Translations under genes and position numbers: made by a program
Shown here: positions 1 through 4,940 of the stretch, in pieces
Position numbering within the stretch: position 1 is the first letter of the stretch
How the letters are laid out: each line of letters begins with the position of its first letter
Origin: Paracoccaceae bacterium
GTDB taxonomy: Bacteria > Pseudomonadota > Alphaproteobacteria > Rhodobacterales > Rhodobacteraceae
NCBI GenBank assembly: GCA_026982275.1
Contig: JALSHK010000417.1
Location: 1 to 6,023 of the forward strand
Reading direction: 5' to 3'
Length of the DNA stretch: 6,023 nucleotides
Notes under the pieces: model-generated
The model's input: the letters and a program-made list of their open reading frames with translations, nothing else
The model's database searches: none
What the model was told of the DNA's origin: nothing

Positions 1-1
1 G

Positions 2-118
2 CAAGGCGTGCCGATGGGAATACTTTTTGCCGGCTATCTGCGAGGCCGCACCCTGCCCGTGGCCGCTGCGCGTTTTCTGGAGGTTATCAACAGGGAACTG
101 TCCCGGAAATTCGGGTAG
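2..118 (+). CDS. C-terminal fragment, probable LysR-type transcriptional regulator (5' end outside window)
   Basis: The frame is open from the left edge to a TAG at 116-118 and gives the last 38 residues of a protein. The stretch GILFAGYLRGRTLPVAAARFLEVINREL looks like the end of a LysR-type substrate-binding domain: a short beta strand, a basic turn with a conserved-looking Leu-Pro, then a final amphipathic helix (about residues 21-34). No DNA-binding domain is in view, so the target and ligand cannot be named. The gene runs convergently towards tgt, about 120 bp away. Only the tail is visible, and another family with a similar last helix is possible. Confidence 0.5.
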   Translation, partial: QGVPMGILFAGYLRGRTLPVAAARFLEVINRELSRKFG

Positions 119-141
119 CCGGTATATTGCAGCGCTTTTAC

Positions 142-241
142 AGCGTTTCGGCTTTTCATCGAGCCCGGGAAACATGCCCTGCCAGCGAGTCCGCAAAAGC
201 GGTCATTGGCAGCGCCTGCTTCAAGCCCAAGTCGAAACGCT
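142..241. repeat. Nested inverted repeats in the convergent LysR/tgt intergenic region
   Basis: Three roughly concentric inverted repeats lie between the two convergent genes. The outer arms are AGCGTTTCG (142-150) and CGAAACGCT (233-241), and the second overlaps the tgt stop codon. The middle arms are CTGCCA (179-184) and TGGCAG (207-212). The inner pair is CCGC (191-194) and GCGG (199-202) around AAAA. Their axes fall near 191, 195 and 196. No clear U-run follows on either strand, so a standard intrinsic terminator is not evident. The structure could be a bidirectional transcript end or a decayed palindromic element. Confidence 0.35.
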
Positions 242-1361
242 ATGAATCGCCTTTTGCCCGCCGCTCGTGAAATGCTGCTGCAAAATCATCCAGTGCGCCC
301 ACTTCAATGGCCCGGCGCAACCCCGCCATAAGCTCCTGGTAATAATGCAGGTTGTGCCATGTCATCAGCATAGAGGAAATAATCTCGTTGGCCTTGAACA
401 CGTGATGCAGATAGGCGCGGGAATATCCGGTGCAGGCAGGGCATGTGCATTCGGGATCCAGCGGGCGGGGGTCATCACGGTGGCGCGCGTTTTTGATGTT
501 GATCGCCCCCATCCGCGTGAGCGCCTGTCCATTGCGCCCCGAGCGGCTGGGCAACACGCAGTCAAACATATCCACCCCGCGCTGCACAGCACCCACAATA
601 TCGTCAGGCTTGCCCACCCCCATCAGATAGCGCGGCTTATCATCGGGCAGCATGCCAGGCGCATAATCCAGCACATCAAACATCGCCGCCTGCCCTTCGC
701 CCACGGCCAGCCCGCCAATGGCGTAGCCGTCAAAACCGATCCCCTTCAAGGCCTCGGCGCTTTCCTCGCGCTGCTCGGGAAAAATGCTGCCCTGCTGGAT
801 GCCGAACAGCGCATGCGCGGGGCGCTCGCCAAAGGCATCCCTGGAGCGCTGCGCCCATCTCATCGATCGCTGCATCGACTCAAGCGACACCTCGCGCGTG
901 GCCGGAAAAGGCGTGCATTCATCAAAGGCCATCACGATATCGGAACCAAGCATCGCCTGAATATCCATGCTGGTTTCGGGCGAAAGATAATGCTTCGAGC
1001 CGTCCACATGGCTTTTGAAGGTCACGCCCTTCTCGTCCAGCTTCCGAAGCCCCGTCAGGCTCATCACCTGAAATCCGCCGGAATCCGTCAGGATCGGCCC
1101 TGCCCAATTCATGAATTTGTGCAGGCCGCCAAGCCGCGCCATGCGCTCCGCCCCGGGCCGCAGCATCAGGTGATAGGTGTTGCCGAGCAAAATATCCGCC
1201 CCCGTCGCCTTTACACTTTCGGGCAGCATGGCTTTCACCGTGGCCGCCGTGCCAACCGGCATAAAAGCCGGCGTCTGAATATCGCCGCGCGCGGTCATGA
1301 CCACGCCTCGCCGCGCCTTGCCATCCACGGCTGCGACCTTATACCCGAACATTTTTGTCAT
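240..1361 (-). CDS. tgt: tRNA-guanine(34) transglycosylase (queuine tRNA-ribosyltransferase)
   Basis: Cytoplasmic enzyme that exchanges guanine 34 in the GUN anticodons of tRNA-Asp, -Asn, -His and -Tyr for the queuosine precursor preQ1. The 373-residue protein is full length for the bacterial family. By motif alignment to the Zymomonas enzyme recalled from memory, D93 (in TDSGGFQ) is the general acid/base, D147 contacts the base, and D267 (in MFDCVLPSR) is the nucleophile. C149 and V220 (in GGLAVGEGQ) sit where bacterial enzymes have Cys and Val, which predicts preQ1 rather than queuine as substrate. Zinc ligands C305, C307, C310 and H336 are all present. The ATG at 1361 has an AGGGG motif five bases upstream; the ATG three codons further in lacks an equally good site. 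No other queuosine genes are in the window. It reads away from the sufT-like gene across a 66 bp divergent region. Confidence 0.97.
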   Translation of the reverse strand: MTKMFGYKVAAVDGKARRGVVMTARGDIQTPAFMPVGTAATVKAMLPESVKATGADILLGNTYHLMLRPGAERMARLGGLHKFMNWAGPILTDSGGFQVMSLTGLRKLDEKGVTFKSHVDGSKHYLSPETSMDIQAMLGSDIVMAFDECTPFPATREVSLESMQRSMRWAQRSRDAFGERPAHALFGIQQGSIFPEQREESAEALKGIGFDGYAIGGLAVGEGQAAMFDVLDYAPGMLPDDKPRYLMGVGKPDDIVGAVQRGVDMFDCVLPSRSGRNGQALTRMGAINIKNARHRDDPRPLDPECTCPACTGYSRAYLHHVFKANEIISSMLMTWHNLHYYQELMAGLRRAIEVGALDDFAAAFHERRAKGDS

Positions 1362-1370
1362 CTTTACCCC

Positions 1371-1399
1371 TAGACGTAGCCTTTGCTATTTCCTATATG
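1371..1399 (+). promoter_or_regulatory. Candidate promoter of the sufT-like gene
   Basis: TAGACG (1371-1376) and TATATG (1394-1399) are separated by 17 nt, and each matches four of six consensus positions. This would start transcription near 1406, about 22 nt before the ATG at 1428. The region is shared with the divergent tgt gene, for which I could not pick a convincing promoter. The assignment is by pattern only. Confidence 0.35.
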
Positions 1400-1427
1400 T
1401 TTTATCAGGAATTCCAAGAGGCATAAC

Positions 1428-1793
1428 ATGAACGCTCAGACCGAACCCCTGATGGAAGGCACACCGCTGATCAAGCCCTCCTCCACCGATCATCCCCTTT
1501 ATGAAGCACTGGTAGAGGCGTGCCGCTCGGTGCATGACCCCGAAATCCCTGTGAATATTTACGACCTTGGTTTGATTTATACAATCGAGATTTCCGAGGA
1601 AAACGAGGTTGAGGTCGCGATGTCGCTCACCGCGCCGGGCTGCCCTGTGGCGGGTGAAATGCCGGGCTGGGTGGCGGATGCCATTTCGTCGGTTGCCGGT
1701 GTTAAAAACGTCAATGTAGAGCTGGTATGGGAGCCGCAATGGGGCATGGATATGATGTCTGACGAAGCGCGACTTGAGCTTGGCTTTATGTAA
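1428..1793 (+). CDS. sufT: SUF-associated Fe-S assembly protein, MIP18/DUF59 family (SufT-like)
   Basis: A 121-residue single-domain MIP18 (DUF59) protein of the kind found with SUF operons. The family helps mature iron-sulfur proteins, probably by aiding cluster transfer to targets; the exact step is not settled. The hallmark DPEIPVNIYDLGLIY lies at residues 37-51. The conserved Cys (C72) is in SLTAPGCPVA, and VWEPQW (100-105) is the typical late motif. The first 22 or so residues are a variable tail. The ATG at 1428 is chosen because AAGAGG (1416-1421) lies six bases upstream and the domain begins soon after; an upstream TTG at 1383 would add residues unlike the family. It is monocistronic or the last gene of its transcript, because a strong terminator follows. 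sufA lies 1.7 kb downstream on the same strand. SufB, C, D and S are not in the window. Confidence 0.9.
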   Translation: MNAQTEPLMEGTPLIKPSSTDHPLYEALVEACRSVHDPEIPVNIYDLGLIYTIEISEENEVEVAMSLTAPGCPVAGEMPGWVADAISSVAGVKNVNVELVWEPQWGMDMMSDEARLELGFM

Positions 1794-1818
1794 TTCGATC
1801 TTGAAACATGCAATTTGC

Positions 1819-1849
1819 AAGCGCTCCGAAACGGAGCGCTTTTTCTTTG
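1819..1849 (+). terminator. Intrinsic terminator after the sufT-like gene
   Basis: A perfect 10 bp stem, AAGCGCTCCG (1819-1828) and CGGAGCGCTT (1832-1841), closes on an AAA loop. TTTCTTT follows directly, the last stem bases being part of the U-run. It begins 25 nt after the stop codon. It separates the sufT-like gene transcriptionally from the SatD/DUF3307 genes. Confidence 0.9.
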
Positions 1850-1920
1850 CTGTATGAGTAAATATCTTCATCCAACAGCCCGAATAATAACATATTTTTC
1901 TTGTAACTTCATTGCCTTAA

Positions 1921-1949
1921 TTTACTTTATTAAACCGGTTTAATAGTAT
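1921..1949 (+). promoter_or_regulatory. Candidate promoter of the SatD-like/DUF3307 genes
   Basis: TTTACT (1921-1926) and TAGTAT (1944-1949) each match four of six consensus bases and are exactly 17 nt apart. They lie in an AT-rich stretch that stands out from the GC-rich surroundings. Transcription would start near 1956, leaving a leader of about 58 nt. An 18 bp palindrome occupies the spacer, which suggests repressor control. Confidence 0.45.
1928..1945. promoter_or_regulatory. 18 bp perfect palindrome, probable operator
   Basis: TATTAAACCGGTTTAATA is perfectly self-complementary, with no spacer at its centre. It fills the gap between the candidate -35 and -10 hexamers of the SatD-like gene, the usual place for a repressor site. 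The AAACCGGTTT core resembles LacI/GalR-type operators with a central CG, but no such regulator is in the window. The helix-turn-helix of the SatD-like protein itself is another candidate ligand. Which protein binds is unknown. Confidence 0.5.
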
Positions 1950-2013
1950 CGGCCAATTGCAGCCGTTTTCGAATTTTCTTGCAAGGCCCGCTCGCTTTTG
2001 CCATGCTGCGCCC

Positions 2014-2628
2014 ATGAGTTTTGACCTTTCAAATACCGCTGTGCTGACCGGCGATATCGTAAAATCCACAAGCTTCAACCGCGATGAGCGCAACGCGCTT
2101 TTCACCGCGCTCAAGCTCGGGGCCGCGGCAGTGGCCACGCTTCAGGGCGAGGATCCGCTTTTCGAGCGTTTTTCCGGCGATAGCTGGCAAATGCTGGCGC
2201 AGCCCCGCTTTGCCCTGCGCGCCTGCCTGTTACTGCGGGCCCATATCCGGCAGGAAAGCAAAGCCTTCGAGACCCGTATTTCGGTGGGAGTGGGCGCGAT
2301 CGAGCCGCTATCCAGGGAGGGGCTGGGGGCCTCGGACGGCCCAGCGTTTCAAGACTCCGGGCGGGGGCTTCAAGCCCTGAGAGGCGGGCAGTATTTCACC
2401 AGCAACGCCCGGAACCGCGCCGTTTTTATCCTCGCCGATGAAATATCCAAACGCTGGACCCAAGCGCAAGCGCGAGTGCTCGCCATCAGCCTGATGCGCC
2501 CCCGCCCCACCCAGACCGCCATCGCCAGCCAGGTGGGCATCGCGCAGCAATCGGTGCTGAACCACCAAAGCGCTGCCGGAGAACCTGCGCTTTTGGCGGC
2601 ACTGGAAGATATAGAACACAGCCCCTAA
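2014..2628 (+). CDS. SatD-family protein: cyclase-like N-domain plus C-terminal helix-turn-helix
   Basis: A 204-residue protein with the layout I associate with the SatD family, named from the Streptococcus mutans sat acid-tolerance operon; its biochemical role is unknown. Near the N-terminus is LTGDIVKST (11-19), then FSGDSWQML (53-61), RISVGVGAIE (88-97), DGPAFQDSGRGLQAL (108-122) and, after RWTQAQARVL (147-156), a helix-turn-helix (about 165-185, TQTAIASQVGIAQQSVLNH). The order of the first motifs parallels class III nucleotide cyclases: D14 and D56 match the two metal-binding Asp, and R117 the transition-state Arg. Gln stands where cyclases have Asn. Activity is therefore uncertain. The ATG at 2014 puts the TGD motif at the usual distance from the N-terminus, but no good Shine-Dalgarno sequence precedes it. 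DUF3307 follows after 48 bp, probably co-transcribed. The C-terminal helix-turn-helix suggests DNA binding, perhaps at the upstream palindrome. Confidence 0.8.
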   Translation: MSFDLSNTAVLTGDIVKSTSFNRDERNALFTALKLGAAAVATLQGEDPLFERFSGDSWQMLAQPRFALRACLLLRAHIRQESKAFETRISVGVGAIEPLSREGLGASDGPAFQDSGRGLQALRGGQYFTSNARNRAVFILADEISKRWTQAQARVLAISLMRPRPTQTAIASQVGIAQQSVLNHQSAAGEPALLAALEDIEHSP

Positions 2629-2666
2629 AGCCTGTTATTGCGAATAACAGCCCCTAAAGCCTGTTA
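2618..2666 (+). repeat. Perfect 20 bp direct repeat spanning the SatD-like stop and the next gene's leader
   Basis: ACAGCCCCTAAAGCCTGTTA occurs at 2618-2637 and again at 2647-2666, separated by TTGCGAATA. The first copy carries the last codons and stop (2626-2628) of the SatD-like gene. The second ends right beside the AAGG ribosome-binding motif of the DUF3307 gene. It is either a recent tandem duplication or a regulatory pair. Confidence 0.9.
2632..2666 (+). promoter_or_regulatory. Mutually exclusive hairpins beside the DUF3307 ribosome-binding site
   Basis: Arms CTGTTA (2632-2637), TAACAG (2645-2650) and CTGTTA (2661-2666) can pair two ways. The first with the second, extended to 8 bp as CTGTTATT-GCG-AATAACAG (2632-2650), leaves the AAGG at 2667-2670 free. 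The second with the third makes a 6 bp stem abutting that AAGG. This could tune translation of the membrane protein relative to the SatD-like gene. It is structural inference only, and no ligand-binding domain is recognisable. Confidence 0.35.
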
Positions 2667-2676
2667 AAGGATGCCC

Positions 2677-3420
2677 ATGATCGACACCCTTATCGCCCTG
2701 CTTTTTGCCCATATTCTGGCTGATTTTATGCTGCAAACCGGCTGGATGGTGGCGCATAAGCGCAATCCGGCTGTGCTGCTTGGGCATATTGCCATCGTCG
2801 CCGGGCTTTCATATGCGGCGCTGGGATTCATCGGCCATTGGGTGGTTCTGGCCCTGGCGGCGAGTCATTTGTTTATTGACGCAATCAAGGTCTATTGGCC
2901 CGCCAATGGCTGGCGCGCGTTTTTGCTGGATCAGGCTTTGCATATCGTTGCGATTCTGATGGTCGCCACCCAGTTTCCAGCGCTCTACAGCACCGGAATC
3001 TGGCAAGATTACGGATTGCTCGCTTCGCCGCCTTCATGGCTGGCCCGCATTCCCGATAGCTGGATTTCGGCACTTCCCGAAATAATGCTGCTCATTGGCG
3101 GGCTGGTTCTGGCCACGAGGGGCGGTGGCTTTTTTATTGGCCTGTTTATGGGACCGCTCGCGCCGGACGCACCCGGGGGTCTGCCAAAAGCCGGCGCGAT
3201 TATTGGCAATCTCGAGCGCGGGCTGGCCTTTTTATTCATCCTGTCGGGCCAACCGCAAAACATCGGCTTTCTGCTGGCCGCCAAATCGGTGCTGCGCTTC
3301 AGCAGTGCCAAGGAGGACCGCGCGGTCTCGGAATATGTCATCATTGGCACGCTTTTGAGCTTTGGCTGGGTGATCGCAGTTTCCATCGGCGTGCTGGCCC
3401 TGCGTGAATTGATCGCATGA
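2677..3420 (+). CDS. DUF3307 polytopic inner-membrane protein, function unknown
   Basis: A 247-residue membrane protein with about seven hydrophobic segments (roughly residues 3-20, 33-52, 54-72, 82-100, 134-157, 184-202, 221-242). The N-terminal half carries the DUF3307 signature: HILADFMLQ (12-20), H37, SHLFIDAIK (63-71) and LLDQALHI (83-90). These place H12, D16, H37, H64, D68, D85 and H89 in or near membrane helices, a pattern that could form a metal or catalytic site. The C-terminal half holds a second conserved-looking block, GNLERGLAFLFIL to AAKSVLRF (177-208), then EYVIIGTLLSFG (219-230). The ATG at 2677 is preferred over the one at 2671, because AAGG (2667-2670) is six bases from the former and touches the latter. 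I believe SatD and DUF3307 genes recur together in other bacteria, from memory. Transport, enzyme and signalling roles are all open. Confidence 0.85.
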   Translation: MIDTLIALLFAHILADFMLQTGWMVAHKRNPAVLLGHIAIVAGLSYAALGFIGHWVVLALAASHLFIDAIKVYWPANGWRAFLLDQALHIVAILMVATQFPALYSTGIWQDYGLLASPPSWLARIPDSWISALPEIMLLIGGLVLATRGGGFFIGLFMGPLAPDAPGGLPKAGAIIGNLERGLAFLFILSGQPQNIGFLLAAKSVLRFSSAKEDRAVSEYVIIGTLLSFGWVIAVSIGVLALRELIA

Positions 3421-3423
3421 GGC

Positions 3424-3456
3424 TTGTTTCGGGCGGCTATAGCGCCTAAATTAGGC
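3424..3456 (+). promoter_or_regulatory. Candidate sufA promoter with a palindrome over the -10
   Basis: TTGTTT (3424-3429) and TAAATT (3447-3452) are 17 nt apart and begin four bases after the DUF3307 stop. Transcription would start about 15 nt before the sufA ATG. The -10 element lies inside GCCTAAATTAGGC (3444-3456), a perfect inverted repeat around one central A, which could be an operator for an iron or Fe-S regulator. I do not recognise it as a specific IscR, RirA or Irr site. Confidence 0.4.
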
Positions 3457-3474
3457 CCAAAGAAGGGGAATAAT

Positions 3475-3825
3475 ATGTTCAGCATTCCAGGCAAAGCCGC
3501 CGTTTCAATGACACCGACCGCCGCCAGGCAGATCACCAAACTCATGCAGTCCGGCGGCAAAAAAGGCCTGCGAATTGGTGTCAAAAAGGGCGGCTGCGCG
3601 GGCATGGAATACACCATGGATTATGTTGATGACATTGACCCGAATGACGAGGTGATCGAGCAGGACGGTGCGCGGGTGATGATTGCCCCGATGGCGCAGA
3701 TGTTCCTGTTTGGCACCGAGATCGATTATACCACTTCCTTGCTTGAATCCGGTTTCGAGTTCAAAAACCCCAACGTGACCGAGGCTTGCGGCTGCGGAGA
3801 ATCGGTGAAATTCGCGGGCATGTAA
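3475..3825 (+). CDS. sufA: A-type Fe-S cluster carrier, SufA/HesB family
   Basis: A 116-residue A-type carrier that receives Fe-S clusters from the SUF scaffold and delivers them to apoproteins in the cytoplasm. The three cluster-ligating cysteines are present: C41 in KKGGCAGMEY, and C105 and C107 in the C-terminal EACGCGES. The length and the IDYTTSLLESGFEFKNPN segment (83-100) are typical. The ATG at 3475 is supported by AAGGGGAA (3463-3470) five bases before it; the TTG at 3424 would add a non-family tail and falls inside the likely promoter. Its stop codon shares one base with the start of the TfoX-domain gene (TAATG), so the two are probably translated together. SufA-type is favoured over ErpA because of the nearby MIP18/SufT-like gene, but an IscA/ErpA paralogue cannot be excluded by sequence alone. 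Confidence 0.93.
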   Translation: MFSIPGKAAVSMTPTAARQITKLMQSGGKKGLRIGVKKGGCAGMEYTMDYVDDIDPNDEVIEQDGARVMIAPMAQMFLFGTEIDYTTSLLESGFEFKNPNVTEACGCGESVKFAGM

Positions 3826-4151
3826 TGGGGGTCGGCACCGCTGAAATCGAATTTGCAAAAGAGCTGTTTGCGCAGGTCGGCGAAATCACCACCCGCAAGA
3901 TGATGGGCGGGCTTTCGATCTATGCCAACGGCAAGATCTTTGCCATGATGCGCCAAGACGGGCGGCTGTATATCAAAGCCACCACCGGCGCGCTCGCCGA
4001 GCGGCTGGATGCCGCAGGCGCTATGCTGTTTACCTATGATAAGAAAGACGGCAAGCAAGGCCATATGAATTACTGGACATTGCCCGAAGCCGCGCTGGAT
4101 GACCCCGACGCGGCTTGCCATTGGGCCAATGCGTCGCTCGACGCCAACTGA
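3825..4151 (+). CDS. TfoX N-terminal domain protein (stand-alone)
   Basis: A 108-residue protein consisting only of the TfoX/Sxy N-terminal domain. The family pattern is visible: a KMMGGLSIYANGKIFAMM stretch (25-42, where many members have FGG), RLYIKA (47-52), a MLFTYDKKDGK segment (66-76) and MNYWTLPEAALDDPDAACHWA (80-100). In gamma-proteobacteria the two-domain TfoX/Sxy protein activates competence genes; the C-terminal helix-hairpin domain needed for that architecture is absent here, so a competence role should not be assumed. The ATG at 3825 overlaps the sufA stop by one base and has no clear Shine-Dalgarno sequence of its own, which fits translational coupling. The TTG at 3786 lies inside sufA and is less likely. 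tpiA follows 11 bp after the stop. Confidence 0.85.
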   Translation: MGVGTAEIEFAKELFAQVGEITTRKMMGGLSIYANGKIFAMMRQDGRLYIKATTGALAERLDAAGAMLFTYDKKDGKQGHMNYWTLPEAALDDPDAACHWANASLDAN

Positions 4152-4162
4152 AGGAAAAAAAC

Positions 4163-4909
4163 ATGGGACGTAAAAAACTAGCCGCCGGCAATTGGAAAAT
4201 GAACGGGGTGAAGGCTTCGCTTGGCGAGATCGAAGCGCTGGTATCCGCCTTCACCACGCCACCGAATTGCGACGTTCTGATCTGCCCGCCCGCCACGCTG
4301 CTCGCGCCTATGGCAGCGGTATCGCGGGGCATTAGCGTGGGCGGTCAGGATTGCCACGCCAATGAATCCGGTGCCCATACCGGCGATATTTCAGCCGAGC
4401 AGCTGGCCGATGCGGGCGCAACCGCCGTGATCGTCGGACATTCCGAGCGCCGCGCCGATCACGGCGAAAGCGATGCCGATGTGCAGGCCAAAGCCCAGGC
4501 CGCATGGCGCGCAGGGCTGATGGCGGTGATCTGCGTTGGCGAGACCGAAGCCGAGCGCGATGCGGGGCAAGCGCTTTCCATCGTAGGCGGGCAGATGGCC
4601 GGCTCCGTTCCGGCCGGCGCAACAGGCGCAAATACCGTGCTGGCCTATGAGCCGGTCTGGGCGATCGGCACCGGCAAGGTTCCCACATTGGAAGATATTG
4701 CCGAGATGCATGATTATATGCGCGCCGAGCTGGCCAAGAGCCACCCTGCCGAGGCCGAAAACATCCGCTTCCTTTATGGCGGCTCGGTAAAACCCGGCAA
4801 TGCCGCCGAGATATTTTCTGTCAGCAATGTAGACGGCGCGCTTGTGGGTGGGGCTTCGTTAAAAGCCGCTGATTTTGGCGGCATTATCAAGGCCGCTTCT
4901 GAAGCTTAG
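4163..4909 (+). CDS. tpiA: Triose-phosphate isomerase
   Basis: Cytoplasmic glycolytic enzyme that interconverts dihydroxyacetone phosphate and glyceraldehyde 3-phosphate. The 248-residue protein is full length for a TIM barrel of this family. Catalytic residues are all in place: N10 and K12 in AAGNWKMNG, H93 and E95 in VIVGHSERR, and the base E163 in LAYEPVWAIGTGKVPT, which also contains the mobile loop 6 (about 166-176). Phosphate-binding YGGSV (205-209) and the late GG (229-230) are present. The ATG at 4163 has AAGGA seven bases upstream, overlapping the stop of the TfoX-domain gene; the upstream GTG/TTG-type extension would add residues foreign to the family. It is likely the last gene of the sufA transcript. 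No U-rich terminator is seen in the 31 bp before the convergent gene. Confidence 0.97.
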   Translation: MGRKKLAAGNWKMNGVKASLGEIEALVSAFTTPPNCDVLICPPATLLAPMAAVSRGISVGGQDCHANESGAHTGDISAEQLADAGATAVIVGHSERRADHGESDADVQAKAQAAWRAGLMAVICVGETEAERDAGQALSIVGGQMAGSVPAGATGANTVLAYEPVWAIGTGKVPTLEDIAEMHDYMRAELAKSHPAEAENIRFLYGGSVKPGNAAEIFSVSNVDGALVGGASLKAADFGGIIKAASEA

Positions 4910-4940
4910 ATACTCGTTACATGGGCCAAGCCGCCAGCGG

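Noticed and set aside
267..1373. Long open frame opposite tgt (368 codons, +)
   Set aside because: It is antisense to an unmistakable tgt, is rich in His, Arg and Pro as expected for a GC-rich shadow frame, and shows no family motif.
1386..1871. 161-codon frame on the minus strand opposite the sufT-like gene
   Set aside because: It runs through the terminator hairpin and mirrors the MIP18-family gene; the product has no family character.
2632..2650. CTGTTATT-GCG-AATAACAG as a terminator after the SatD-like gene
   Set aside because: The stem is AT-rich and followed by CCCCTAAAG, not a U-run; it is better explained as part of the leader structure.
3009..3617. 202-codon frame on the minus strand across the DUF3307/sufA junction
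   Set aside because: It overlaps two well-supported genes, is low in complexity, and has no recognisable domain.
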